Positions 1 through 9,014 of a stretch of 64,000 bases of DNA are shown in pieces; the stretch's first letter is position 1; each line of letters opens with the position of its first letter. The translations under genes and the position numbers were made by a program. The notes under the pieces are model-generated. The model was not told the DNA's origin, ran no database searches, and saw only the letters and a program-made list of their open reading frames with translations. This DNA is from Aestuariivivens marinum (GTDB lineage: Bacteria > Bacteroidota > Bacteroidia > Flavobacteriales > Flavobacteriaceae), in contig NZ_JAKMCR010000002.1 in assembly GCF_022662175.1 (NCBI RefSeq), forward strand, positions 1 through 64,000, in the 5' to 3' direction.

Positions 1-3000
1 GGTAGCCTCTGTAACAAACGACGCTGTTGAGCCTTTCGCTCTTGGTGATACTATCGTAACATGGACCGTAACTGACGGATCCGGTAATACTGCTACCTGT
101 GAGCAGATCGTAACGGTAACTGACAACCAAAATCCAACCATTACTTGTCCGGCTGACGTATCGGCCAATGCCGATGCAGGACTATGTACCGCCTCTGGTG
201 TAAACCTTGGAACTCCGGTAACCGACGACAACTGTTCGGTAGCCTCTGTAACAAACGACGCTGTTGAGCCTTTCGCTCTTGGTGATACTATCGTAACATG
301 GACCGTAACTGACGGATCCGGTAATACTGCTACCTGTGAGCAGATCGTAACGGTAACTGACGATGAAAACCCAACAATTACATGTCCCAGCGATCTGTCA
401 GCAATATGTGATTTATCGGAACAACCCGCCTATGCTAATTATTCTGAATTCGCAAATGCAGGAGGAAGTGCATCCGATAATTGCTCTATTGATGAAGCGA
501 GTTTCTCCTTAGTTTCAGAAATTAGTGATAATCTAAGTTGTCCAGAAACTGTAACCAGAACATATCAGATTTCTGATATGTCGGGTAATACGGTTTCCTG
601 TTCACAAATTGTTGTAATTAACGATGAGATTCCTCCAGTAATAGATAACTCCAACACAGCAGATATCGAAATCGAATGTGATGTCAATACAGATACCCAA
701 ACATTATTACAAGCCTGGTTAGACTCTAATGCGGGTGCAACTGCCACTGATAGTTGTGGTATGGTGACCTGGAGCAATGATTATGGAATGGATACTACAG
801 TACAATGTGAGAACGGTGCCATTATGGTAATTTTTACTGCTACTGACGATTGTGGTAATGCTTCAACAACAACAGCATCTTATTTAATCAAGGATACTGA
901 AAATCCTACAATAACTGTTCCGGCTTCTGACCAGACCGTTGAATGTGACGGTTCTGGTAACCTAAGTGATTTTAATACATGGTTAACGTCTAATGCTGGA
1001 GCAACAGCGACCGATAACTGTTCGGCAATAACATGGTCTAACAACTATGGTGTAGATGGCAATGTGATGTCAGACGACTGTGGTATGACAGGTTCTGTAA
1101 TCGTAACGTTTAGAGCTACAGATGGTTGTGGTAACTTTAGTGAAACAACAGCTCAATTTACTATTGAAGATACTATTGCACCAGACTTTACAGTACCTGG
1201 CGCTATTGAAATCTTTACTGATGCCAGTTGTAGTTACGATGTTTCTCCAGCAGTAACCGGAGATGTCACCGATGAAGCAGACCAGTGTTCTCCTAACATT
1301 GATGCTACTTACAACGACGAGACAGTAGGTGGTCCTTGTGAAGGTTCTTTAGTGATTACAAGAACATGGACCTTAAAAGATGATTGTGATAATACTACCG
1401 TTAAGACACAAACAATAACAATTACGGACAATATAGTCCCTACATTCACTGCGCCGGCGGATATAAAACTGTTCACCGATGCCGATTGTAACTACGATAC
1501 AGATGTGTCCTTTACCGGTGATGTTACCGATGAGGCCGACAACTGTTCTACAAATATCGAGGCCACCTATATGGACAGCGACCCTGTAGCTGGTCCTTGT
1601 GAAGGTACATTTGTCATTACAAGAACTTGGAGCCTGTCCGATAACTGTGGCAATGCTGCAGCCGATCAGGTACAGACCATTACGATCTCTGATAACACAG
1701 CACCAACGTTTACTGCACCGGCGGATATAGAACTGTTCACGGATGCCGATTGTAACTATGATACAGACGTGTCCTTCACCGGTGATGTTACCGATGAGGC
1801 CGACAACTGTTCTACAAATATCGAGGCCACCTATGTGGACAGCGACCCTGTGGCTGGTCCTTGTGAAGGTACATTTCTCATTACAAGAACTTGGAGCCTA
1901 TCCGATAACTGTGGTAATGCTGCAGCCGATCAGGTACAGACCATTACGATCTCTGATAACACAGTACCAACGTTTACTGCACCGGCGGATATAGAACTGT
2001 TCACCGATGCCGATTGTAACTACGATACGGATGTGTCCTTTACCGGTGATGTTACCGATGAGGCCGACAACTGTTCTACAAATATCGAGGCCACCTATGT
2101 GGACAGCGATCTTGTGGCAGGTTCTTGTCAGGGTACGTTCGTTATCACCAGAACATGGAGCCTATCCGATAACTGTGGTAACACTGCTGATGATCAGGTA
2201 CAGACCATTACGATCTCTGATAACACCGCGCCCACATTTACTGCACCTGCGGATATTGAAATATTCACAGATGCCGATTGTAACTACGATACAGACGTGT
2301 CCTTCACCGGTGATGTTACCGATGAGGCCGACAACTGTTCTACAAATATCGAGGCCACCTATGTGGACAGCGACCCTGTGGCTGGTCCTTGTGAAGGTAC
2401 ATTTGTCATTACAAGAACTTGGAGCCTGTCCGATAACTGTGGCAATGCTGCAGCCGATCAGGTACAGACCATTACGATCTCTGATAACACAGCACCAACG
2501 TTCACTGCACCGGCGGATATAGAACTGTTCACCGATGCCGATTGTAACTACGATACAGATGTGTCCTTTACCGGTGATGTTACCGATGAGGCCGACAACT
2601 GTTCTACAAATATCGAGGCCACCTATGTAGACAGCGACCCTGTGGCTGGTCCTTGTGAAGGTACGTTCGTTATCACTAGAACTTGGAGCCTGTCCGATAA
2701 CTGTGGTAACGCTGCAGCAGATCAGGTTCAGACCATTACAATCTCTGATAACACCGCGCCTACGTTCACTGCACCTGCGGATATTGAAATATTCACAGAT
2801 GCCGATTGTAACTACGATACGGATGTGTCCTTTACCGGTGATGTTACCGATGAGGCCGACAACTGTTCTACAAATATCGAGGCCACCTATGTGGACAGCG
2901 ATCCTGTGGCTGGTCCTTGTGAAGGTACATTTGTCATTACAAGAACTTGGAGCCTGTCCGATAACTGTGGCAATGCTGCAGCCGATCAGGTACAGACCAT

Positions 3001-4123
3001 TACGATCTCTGATAACACAGCACCAACGTTCACTGCACCGGTTGATATTACTATTAATTGTCAAGACGATGCCAATGACTTAACTATTTCAGGTGATGTA
3101 ACTGATGAAAGTGATAATTGCTCTACGGGTATTGAAGCTACGTATTCTGATAGTATTGCCGATGGTGACTGTCCGAATGAAAAAATAATAACCAGAACTT
3201 GGTCATTATCTGATAACTGTGGTAATACTGCTGAAGATCAAGTACAAATCATTACAGTGGTTGATGATGAAGCTCCTGAGCTAGTTACTGAATTCCAAAC
3301 ATCTATAACGGCAAGCTGTGATGCTATCCCTACTGCTCCACAGCCTGGATTTGCAGATAATTGTTCGGAAAATGTAAACGTGGTGTTTACTGAGTCATCT
3401 ACGTATACTACTAATGTAACCGAAAGTTATGAAATAGTAAGACGATGGGAAGTAACGGACGACTGTAACAATACAGCTGTATTCGAACAAGTGGTTAATG
3501 TAACTGTAGACCAATTCACAACTCAAGTTTCAGATGAAGCCTGTGCCGACGATGGTATTATAAATTTAGATGACTATATCAGTGATTTTAATGATGATAC
3601 AAGTTGGACATTTGTTGCTGGTATAACCAATAATATTAACTTTAATGGTAGTATGTTTGATCCGTCAAATTTAGTAGATATAAATGGAGAGAACGATTTC
3701 CTAGGTGATTATGTGTTTAGTTATACCTATACAAGTTCAACAGGTTGTTTGGAAACTACTGAAGTGACCATAAATATTAATGATGATTGTGTTGTATACC
3801 CTTGTAACTCGGAAGATGTTGTTATCTCCAAAGCAGTAACACCTAATGGTGATTCGTTTAATGAAAGCTTTGATATAACAGGAATAACAGCAGATTGTGG
3901 ATTTGAAATTAGTGTTAAAATTTTCAATAGATGGGGTGCTTTAATCTTCGAGAACAACAACTATTCTATAGGAGAAGGCGCCGGAGAATGGAGAGGACAA
4001 GCCCATAAATCCTCCATTGGTGGTGCAAATACTGTCCCAAATGGAACTTATTACTATATCATAACATTAGAAAACAGTGGATTGCCTCCATTTACTGGAC
4101 CAGTTTACTTAGGAACCAAATAA
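1..4123 (+). CDS. HYR-repeat surface adhesin with type B T9SS sorting domain (5' end outside window)
   Basis: The frame is open from base 2 to the stop at 4121-4123, so the gene starts upstream of the window and about 1,373 codons are visible. The first ATG at 578 is internal, because HYR-like sequence (DGSGNTATCEQIVTVTD) runs in frame before it. The visible protein is a chain of Cys-containing Ig-like/HYR modules: a 79-residue unit at the left edge, several divergent units, six almost identical 88-residue units, then divergent units again. The last ~100 residues (AVTPNGDSFNE, IFNRWGALIFE, PNGTYYYII) match the gliding-motility-associated C-terminal (type B) sorting domain used by T9SS. Such proteins are exported and held at the cell surface. 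The PorP/SprF gene that follows after 11 bp is the expected partner. Paired cysteines (DNCS, GPCEG) suggest disulfides. The adhesive role is inferred from the family. Confidence 0.93.
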   Translation, partial: VASVTNDAVEPFALGDTIVTWTVTDGSGNTATCEQIVTVTDNQNPTITCPADVSANADAGLCTASGVNLGTPVTDDNCSVASVTNDAVEPFALGDTIVTWTVTDGSGNTATCEQIVTVTDDENPTITCPSDLSAICDLSEQPAYANYSEFANAGGSASDNCSIDEASFSLVSEISDNLSCPETVTRTYQISDMSGNTVSCSQIVVINDEIPPVIDNSNTADIEIECDVNTDTQTLLQAWLDSNAGATATDSCGMVTWSNDYGMDTTVQCENGAIMVIFTATDDCGNASTTTASYLIKDTENPTITVPASDQTVECDGSGNLSDFNTWLTSNAGATATDNCSAITWSNNYGVDGNVMSDDCGMTGSVIVTFRATDGCGNFSETTAQFTIEDTIAPDFTVPGAIEIFTDASCSYDVSPAVTGDVTDEADQCSPNIDATYNDETVGGPCEGSLVITRTWTLKDDCDNTTVKTQTITITDNIVPTFTAPADIKLFTDADCNYDTDVSFTGDVTDEADNCSTNIEATYMDSDPVAGPCEGTFVITRTWSLSDNCGNAAADQVQTITISDNTAPTFTAPADIELFTDADCNYDTDVSFTGDVTDEADNCSTNIEATYVDSDPVAGPCEGTFLITRTWSLSDNCGNAAADQVQTITISDNTVPTFTAPADIELFTDADCNYDTDVSFTGDVTDEADNCSTNIEATYVDSDLVAGSCQGTFVITRTWSLSDNCGNTADDQVQTITISDNTAPTFTAPADIEIFTDADCNYDTDVSFTGDVTDEADNCSTNIEATYVDSDPVAGPCEGTFVITRTWSLSDNCGNAAADQVQTITISDNTAPTFTAPADIELFTDADCNYDTDVSFTGDVTDEADNCSTNIEATYVDSDPVAGPCEGTFVITRTWSLSDNCGNAAADQVQTITISDNTAPTFTAPADIEIFTDADCNYDTDVSFTGDVTDEADNCSTNIEATYVDSDPVAGPCEGTFVITRTWSLSDNCGNAAADQVQTITISDNTAPTFTAPVDITINCQDDANDLTISGDVTDESDNCSTGIEATYSDSIADGDCPNEKIITRTWSLSDNCGNTAEDQVQIITVVDDEAPELVTEFQTSITASCDAIPTAPQPGFADNCSENVNVVFTESSTYTTNVTESYEIVRRWEVTDDCNNTAVFEQVVNVTVDQFTTQVSDEACADDGIINLDDYISDFNDDTSWTFVAGITNNINFNGSMFDPSNLVDINGENDFLGDYVFSYTYTSSTGCLETTEVTININDDCVVYPCNSEDVVISKAVTPNGDSFNESFDITGITADCGFEISVKIFNRWGALIFENNNYSIGEGAGEWRGQAHKSSIGGANTVPNGTYYYIITLENSGLPPFTGPVYLGTK
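2..362 (+). repeat. 237-bp tandem repeat (79 residues) in adhesin gene
   Basis: The block at 2-125 recurs as an identical copy at 239-362, a period of 237 bp that keeps the reading frame (79 codons). The array is cut by the window edge, so its copy number is unknown. After 362 the sequence diverges. Each unit encodes one HYR-type module. Confidence 0.95.
1440..3041 (+). repeat. Six near-identical 264-bp tandem repeats (88 residues each)
   Basis: The marker GATGCCGATTGTAAC (with one synonymous change) begins at 1478, 1742, 2006, 2270, 2534 and 2798, exactly 264 bp apart each time, giving six units of 88 codons. Differences between units are few and scattered. A divergent unit precedes the array (about 1180-1439) and another follows it (about 3042-3260). 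The array is visibly richer in G+C and in GCC/GAC/ACC codons than the unique sequence on either side of it in the same gene. Confidence 0.96.
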
Positions 4124-4134
4124 AACTTTAACCT

Positions 4135-5055
4135 ATGAAACTTATTAAAAATTACATAATCGTTATAGCATTGTTTGGCTGTACGTTTGGGATGGCTCAG
4201 CAGTTACCGCAGTTCACCCAATATATGTACAATACAATCTCTATAAATCCAGCTTATGCAGGTAGTAGGGAAGCTTTAAGCATTGTTGGTCTTCATAGAA
4301 GCCAATGGGTTGGCTTTGATGGTGGTCCTATTACACAAACACTTTCAATCCATTCACCACTAAGAAATGACAGAATTGGCTTAGGCTTGTCTTTTATTCA
4401 AGACGATTTAGGTCCTGAAAATTTTTCTTATCTCTATGGCGATTTCTCATATAGTATCCCAACGGGTGTTGATGGTAAGCTGGCCTTTGGTATTAAAGGT
4501 GGTTTTACTAGTTATAGTTTGGATCCAGATTTTCGTCAATCCCAAAATTTCGATCCATCCATTAGAGGTATAGAAGACAGATGGAGTCCAAACATTGGAT
4601 TAGGCGTCTTTTGGCATACCAATAAATGGTATTTAGGTCTATCTACTCCAAGAGTGTTGAAAACCGACAGGAACCGAGATGAGGGCTATGAAGCTCTTGA
4701 ACGCTTAAGCTACTACTTTACAGGTGGCTATGTGTTTGACCTAAGTAATAGTTTAAAGTTTAAACCCTCGTATTTAATTAAAGCTACTAATGGGGCTCCT
4801 TTATCTTACGATTTCACGGCCAATTTCTTATTTAATGAAAAGTTTTGGTTGGGCGGATCGTATCGATTGAATGAATCTACAGGAGCTATTGGTGGCTTTG
4901 CCGACTTTCAGGTATCAAGACAGCTTCGAGTAGGCTATGCCTATGAAAAGCCTATTTCAGACATAAACAATTATACCAACGGTACACATGAAGTCCTATT
5001 GATTTATGAGTTTAAGTTCATGAGTAATAAATTAAAATCACCTAGATATTTCTAA
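4135..5055 (+). CDS. PorP/SprF family T9SS outer-membrane protein
   Basis: 306 residues with an N-terminal signal peptide ending near GMAQ. The body carries the family opening QLPQFTQYMYN, then NPAYAGSREALS and a run of amphipathic beta strands ending in an aromatic-rich segment (LLIYEFKFM). This matches the PorP/SprF membrane protein family, whose usual length is about 300-340 residues. PorP/SprF proteins are outer-membrane barrels needed for surface attachment of type B-sorted adhesins. The gene sits 11 bp downstream of the HYR adhesin and 15 bp upstream of the PorE-like gene, so the three probably form one transcript that ends at the hairpin at 7020. It is one of three PorP-type genes in the window. 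Confidence 0.93.
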   Translation: MKLIKNYIIVIALFGCTFGMAQQLPQFTQYMYNTISINPAYAGSREALSIVGLHRSQWVGFDGGPITQTLSIHSPLRNDRIGLGLSFIQDDLGPENFSYLYGDFSYSIPTGVDGKLAFGIKGGFTSYSLDPDFRQSQNFDPSIRGIEDRWSPNIGLGVFWHTNKWYLGLSTPRVLKTDRNRDEGYEALERLSYYFTGGYVFDLSNSLKFKPSYLIKATNGAPLSYDFTANFLFNEKFWLGGSYRLNESTGAIGGFADFQVSRQLRVGYAYEKPISDINNYTNGTHEVLLIYEFKFMSNKLKSPRYF

Positions 5056-5070
5056 TAAAAAAATCACCCC

Positions 5071-6987
5071 ATGAAAATAAAGAATTACATATTAGTTTGT
5101 ATCCTATTGACGGTGAGTTTTACTGCCTCTGCGCAATACGGAAAACAAAAAAAAGCAGACACCTTGTTTAATAAGTTCTCTTTTGTAAAAGCTGCTGAAG
5201 TTTATAAAGAGCTCATTGAAAACAAATATAACGAAGATTATGCCGTGCGTCGTTTGGCAGATTGCTATGCCTTGCTAAGAGATCCTAAAAATGCAGCAAA
5301 GTATTATAAAAAAGCGGTTACACAAGAAAATATTCCAATTGAATATTATTATAATTATGCTCAAGCACTGCGTGGCATAGAAAAATATGATGATTCAAAG
5401 GAATGGTTACAACGTTATAAAGATTCAGGTGGTGTTATTAATACCAGTAAATACTTAAAACGAGGTAACTTCATCACTAATATATTTAATGCCAAGCAAC
5501 AGTATTTTCTAAAAAAATTCAATCATAATTCCAAATTGAGTGATTTTGGTGCTTACGAACACAATGGTAAAATTTATTTTGCATCTACAAGAGATGAAGG
5601 CGTTTCCATTAAACGTCTGTATGGATGGAATGAGCAACCATTTTTAGATGTATACGCTGTTGAGAAAGATAGTAAGGAGCCTGCAGATCACACATCAAAA
5701 TTAAAAGGAGATGTAAATACAATTTATCATGACGGACCAGTAACGATTACAAATGATGGTAAAACCATGTATTTCACAAGAAATAGTTTTATCAACAATG
5801 TTTACGACAGTAATGAAAAAGGAATCAATCAAGTAAAAATATACAAAGCAACATTAAAGGATAGTGTTTGGAGCGATGTTGAAGACTTATCGATCAACGA
5901 TTCTGAATACAGCACCCAACATCCTGCACTAAGTCCTGATAACAAAAAATTATATTTTGCTTCAGATAGACCTGGCGGATACGGTTCTTCAGATCTATAT
6001 GTAGTAGATATTAATGATGATGGCTCTTTAGGGGAACCTAAAAACTTAGGAGAAACGGTAAATACTAAAGGCTCGGAAGGTATGCCTTTCATCAATAATG
6101 AAGGCAGTTTATTCTTCTCTTCCGATGGACATGTAGGCCTTGGGCTCTTGGATATTTTTGGAACCATTGCTAATGAAACCGGTGAGATTGTAGATGTAAT
6201 AAACCTAGGTGTTCCAGTAAACTCCAGTAAGGATGATTTTTCTTTTACCATGAACTCCGATGGCCTCTCAGGATACTTTGCTTCCAACAGGTCTGGAGGT
6301 ATGGGTGATGATGATATTTATGCCTATAACCGAATCCCTTTATTAAATGTTGAAGGAACTGTTACCGATGTAATAAACAACAAACCGGTTCCTAATGCCA
6401 TTATTACCTTATTAGACGGTAGCGGTAAGCAGATTGCTTACATGGAAACGGATGAAGAAGGATACTATGAAATCAATATAGATAGAAATGTAGATTATAA
6501 AATTACGGCTAGTCAGAAAAAGTATGAAGACGATTCTAAGAGTTTCACGTCTAAAGGTATTGAAGATTCTGTAACAACTATTACAGTTGACCTAGAATTA
6601 ACACCTGTAAGGGATGTACCTATCTTAGCTGATTTAGGCATTATTTACTTCGATTTCGATAAACATAATATCCGTCCTGACGCCGCTTTGGAATTGGATA
6701 AGATTGTTAAGTTGATGAACGAAGATTATCCTGGCATGGTTATACGTATAGAATCACACACCGACTCTAGAGGTACACTGTCATATAACGATAAGCTATC
6801 TATTGACAGGGCAAATTCAACTTACGAATATTTAATTGAAAACGGTGTTGACGCAGCAAGAATAACTGCCCATGAAGGTTTTGGTGAACGTAGATTAACT
6901 AACGGCTGTGATGGTAGTGTAGATTGTGAAGAAAACAAACACCAACTGAACAGACGTACTGAATTCATCATAATAAAGATGCAGTAA
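5071..6987 (+). CDS. PorE-like OmpA-family protein (TPR, beta-propeller, carboxypeptidase-regulatory-like, OmpA)
   Basis: 638 residues with a signal peptide (ends ...FTASAQ). Domain order: TPR-like helices at about 25-130; PD40/WD40-like blades at about 150-425, with repeated LSPDNKKLYFASDRPGG and SDGLSGYFASNRSGG type motifs; a carboxypeptidase-regulatory-like fold at about 430-515 (VEGTVTDVINNKPVPNA); and an OmpA C-terminal peptidoglycan-binding domain from about 525 (IYFDFDKHNIRP, SHTDSRG, LNRRTEF). This is the architecture described for PorE of Porphyromonas gingivalis, which links the T9SS ring and PorP to peptidoglycan. Family members also occur as paralogues next to individual adhesins, so this copy may serve the neighbouring adhesin rather than the core machine. 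It is the last gene before a terminator. Confidence 0.9.
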   Translation: MKIKNYILVCILLTVSFTASAQYGKQKKADTLFNKFSFVKAAEVYKELIENKYNEDYAVRRLADCYALLRDPKNAAKYYKKAVTQENIPIEYYYNYAQALRGIEKYDDSKEWLQRYKDSGGVINTSKYLKRGNFITNIFNAKQQYFLKKFNHNSKLSDFGAYEHNGKIYFASTRDEGVSIKRLYGWNEQPFLDVYAVEKDSKEPADHTSKLKGDVNTIYHDGPVTITNDGKTMYFTRNSFINNVYDSNEKGINQVKIYKATLKDSVWSDVEDLSINDSEYSTQHPALSPDNKKLYFASDRPGGYGSSDLYVVDINDDGSLGEPKNLGETVNTKGSEGMPFINNEGSLFFSSDGHVGLGLLDIFGTIANETGEIVDVINLGVPVNSSKDDFSFTMNSDGLSGYFASNRSGGMGDDDIYAYNRIPLLNVEGTVTDVINNKPVPNAIITLLDGSGKQIAYMETDEEGYYEINIDRNVDYKITASQKKYEDDSKSFTSKGIEDSVTTITVDLELTPVRDVPILADLGIIYFDFDKHNIRPDAALELDKIVKLMNEDYPGMVIRIESHTDSRGTLSYNDKLSIDRANSTYEYLIENGVDAARITAHEGFGERRLTNGCDGSVDCEENKHQLNRRTEFIIIKMQ

Positions 6988-7019
6988 GAAAGCTAAATTC
7001 AATTTATAAATAAATCCTG

Positions 7020-7060
7020 AAAACCATTAAGGCAAAATGTTCTTAGTGGTTTTCTTTTTA
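7020..7060 (+). terminator. Rho-independent terminator after the PorE-like gene
   Basis: Stem AAAACCATTAAG at 7020-7031 pairs with CTTAGTGGTTTT at 7042-7053 (one G-T pair), with a 10-nt loop and a T-rich tail. It lies 32 bp after the stop codon and closes the adhesin-PorP-PorE-like unit. Confidence 0.85.
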
Positions 7061-7544
7061 TATTAACCATATCTTGTTTTAAACAAAAATAAAACAACAG
7101 ACAGCTAATTAAGCTTCATTTATTTATATCCGTTTTGAGTAAAAGAAAGGGATACAAAAAGAATACTCAATAAGATTCATATTTGTTTTTTATTAAATTT
7201 TATGCTTCAAGCCTAAGATAGGTTAATGAACTATTATGAAGTAATTGATGAAAACAATAATAAAGCCAATCTGACAAGAAGGATTAGATTGATTATATAA
7301 GAGTAAAAATCGAAATAACTGCATCCCTAATAGACTAAATCTAACGCTAGAGAAATAAATAACATGATTTAATTTAAGAATATTGGATGGACAGTACATT
7401 TAAAATTGTACACAGTAAAATAATGCTAAATTAATCCTACAAAAGAAGACCACAATTTAGAATAATTGTTTAAACAAGAAATTTGCTGTGAAAATTTAAA
7501 TACTTTTATAAATAATACTATTAACACAGTATAACACCAAATAC
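7061..7544. other. AT-rich intergenic stretch without a recognisable gene
   Basis: About 480 bp with stops in all frames. No RNA gene, repeat or promoter was recognised with confidence. It separates the plus-strand adhesin operon from the convergent CAP-domain gene. Confidence 0.6.
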
Positions 7545-7574
7545 AAAAACCCTCCCATTTCTAGGAGGATTTTA
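7545..7574 (-). terminator. Possible terminator downstream of CAP-domain gene
   Basis: CCTCC at 7551-7555 pairs with GGAGG at 7564-7568, flanked by an A run and a T run that extend the stem past one mismatch. Read on the minus strand it ends in a T run. It lies about 105 bp after the minus-strand gene stop. Confidence 0.5.
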
Positions 7575-7656
7575 TACCTAAAGCTAAATTCAATAACAAA
7601 AGTTATTAAAGTATAGCCCGTACTTATCAAAAAGTGATTTAACAGGCTATATTGTC

Positions 7657-7676
7657 AATTACTTTTTTAAGTAATT
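7657..7676. terminator. 8-bp inverted repeat just after CAP-domain gene stop
   Basis: AATTACTT at 7657-7664 and AAGTAATT at 7669-7676 form a perfect stem with a TTTT loop, starting 3 bp past the stop codon of the minus-strand gene. The stem is AT-only, so it may be a weak terminator or an mRNA 3' protecting hairpin. Confidence 0.35.
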
Positions 7677-7679
7677 ATG

Positions 7680-8174
7680 TTATTTTTTTATAAAAATATT
7701 AGTGTAATACCATTTACCCTCAGCGTTCTGTTCTGCAGAAATATCGAAGTTTGTAAAATCCCCTTCAATATTGGCTTTGTGGCCTTCACTCTTTATCCAA
7801 GCGTTAACAACAGATTCTGCTGAAGTGTACCCATAAGCAACATTTTCTGATACTTTAGTAGCACTGGCATTTTCTTTTAAATAAGTGCTTCTTTTATAAA
7901 AGTTGTCATGAGATACTACATTTTTGTCTACCATATAATCGGTATGAGAAAAAGCTACAGATTTAATAATTTTCATATCTTTCAAAGGGGCAATCCCTAA
8001 AGAGTCCCTATGACTGTTAATGAGTTTTAAAATTTCTAGCTCAATAGTTTTAGTCTGTGGAGTAATGAGGCTTTCAACTAACGAATCGGCTTTGTCATCC
8101 AGGTTTTCACTAGAGCATGAAAACGTAAATAAAGCACAAAGTGCCAATAAAGGCAATTGTTTTAATAACTTCAT
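7680..8174 (-). CDS. CAP-domain (SCP/PR-1-like) lipoprotein
   Basis: 164 residues. The N-terminus is a lipoprotein signal with a Cys at position 20 (ALFTFSCSS) followed by an acidic stretch. The rest is a compact CAP domain: INSHRDSLGIAPLK, SHTDYM, VSHDNFYKR, VSENVAYGY, SEGHKANI and WYYTNIF are the usual CAP boxes, including the HN and ENVAYG motifs. CAP proteins are extracytoplasmic. Bacterial members have no agreed biochemical role, and some bind metals, peptidoglycan or lipids. The gene is monocistronic, convergent with the adhesin operon and divided from pdxH by 164 bp that hold three phased ATCGAT boxes. The domain call is firm. The function is unknown. Confidence 0.85.
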   Translation of the reverse strand: MKLLKQLPLLALCALFTFSCSSENLDDKADSLVESLITPQTKTIELEILKLINSHRDSLGIAPLKDMKIIKSVAFSHTDYMVDKNVVSHDNFYKRSTYLKENASATKVSENVAYGYTSAESVVNAWIKSEGHKANIEGDFTNFDISAEQNAEGKWYYTNIFIKK

Positions 8175-8248
8175 AAGTAGGTAAATTTAGATTTGGTCCC
8201 ATAAAGTTATTAACCTTCTTTAGGCTATTCATTATGTTTGTACTTTAA

Positions 8249-8302
8249 ATCGATAAACGGCAGTATTTTAATCGATTAAATGCATATTTTATCGATTAAA
8301 TG
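8249..8302 (-). promoter_or_regulatory. Three phased ATCGAT boxes upstream of the CAP-domain gene
   Basis: ATCGAT occurs at 8249-8254, 8271-8276 and 8291-8296, spaced 22 and 20 bp apart, that is about two helical turns. The second and third sit in an identical 12-mer, ATCGATTAAATG. Similar sequence (ATCGATAAAATGCA) occurs at 49922-49975 upstream of another secreted-protein gene. No perfect -7 element is visible downstream. The nearest candidate on the minus strand is TAACTTTA at about 8202-8209. An activator or repressor array is inferred. Confidence 0.5.
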
Positions 8303-8338
8303 AATTAATAATTTTAAAAAGTGTGTTTTGTCTGATAT

Positions 8339-8986
8339 TTAAGGAGATAATCGATTTATTTGCCAATTATAATCATCTCGTAGTTTATAACGTATCCTAT
8401 CGTGCAATCTATTGGGACGCCCTTGCCAAAATTCAAGCTCGACAGGCCTAACCAAATAGCCGCCCCAATGATTGGGCCTTGGAATGTCTTTACCTTTATA
8501 TGCTTTCTCTAATGCTTTGAGTTCATTTTCTAATACGTCCCTGTTTTCAATAATTTCACTTTGGTTAGACACTATAGCACCTAATTGACTGCCTCTTGGC
8601 CGTGATTCAAAATAACCATCACTTAAGTTTTCTGAAATTTTTTCTGCCTGTCCTTTAATGATTATTTGGCGTTCTGCCCCATGCCAAAAAAAGGACAAAC
8701 AAACATTGGGATTAGCCTCTATTGCCTTGCCTTTCTCACTGTTGTAATTGGTGTAGAAAATAAAACCTTCATAGGTAAACCGCTTCAGCAGTACTACCCT
8801 ATTCTTTGGATATTGGTCTAAACTTATTGTAGCTAAAGTCATTGCATTGTTTTCGTCTTCAGGAAAAAACTGTTCTACTTCATAAAACCACTTTTGGAAT
8901 AATTCCAATGGGTTTTCGGGCACATTACTTAAAAGTAATTCCCCTCTGTCGTATGACCTTCTATAATTACTTAAATCATTTTCCAT
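8339..8986 (-). CDS. pdxH: Pyridoxamine/pyridoxine 5'-phosphate oxidase
   Basis: 215 residues, the normal size for PdxH. FMN-dependent oxidation of pyridoxine or pyridoxamine 5'-phosphate gives pyridoxal 5'-phosphate in the cytoplasm. Recognisable blocks are NAMTLATISLDQYPKNRVVLLK, cut here to its core DQYPKNRVVLLK, then GFIFYTNYNSEKGKAI, LSFFWHGAERQI, SRPRGSQLGAIVSNQS, and the C-terminal substrate motif EFWQGRPNRLHDR. ATG at 8984-8986 is the first in-frame start. It is 28 bp downstream of rnz in the same direction, so rnz and pdxH may be cotranscribed. Confidence 0.96.
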   Translation of the reverse strand: MENDLSNYRRSYDRGELLLSNVPENPLELFQKWFYEVEQFFPEDENNAMTLATISLDQYPKNRVVLLKRFTYEGFIFYTNYNSEKGKAIEANPNVCLSFFWHGAERQIIIKGQAEKISENLSDGYFESRPRGSQLGAIVSNQSEIIENRDVLENELKALEKAYKGKDIPRPNHWGGYLVRPVELEFWQGRPNRLHDRIRYKLRDDYNWQINRLSP

Positions 8987-9014
8987 AATATCCCATACAA
9001 TTTACTAGAAATTT

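Noticed and set aside
578-620. Start of the HYR adhesin at ATG 578
   Set aside because: HYR modules continue in frame upstream to base 2 without a stop, and there is no signal peptide at 578.
1440-3041. CRISPR array
   Set aside because: Units are 264 bp, contiguous and coding, with no short repeats separated by unique spacers.
2162-3064. 300-codon open frame antisense to the HYR repeats
   Set aside because: It repeats every 88 codons exactly like the sense array, so it is open only because one open unit was copied. The sense frame has the signal and sorting domains.
1743-3083. Other-frame open stretches on the plus strand within the repeats (1743-1994, 2007-2522, 2655-3083)
   Set aside because: Same cause: the 264-bp unit preserves any frame that happens to be open. 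No domain sense in the translations.
7061-7544. Possible degenerate helix-turn-helix gene (around 7230-7330)
   Set aside because: A short readable stretch (NKANLTRRIRLII) ends in a stop and no continuing similarity could be followed in other frames.
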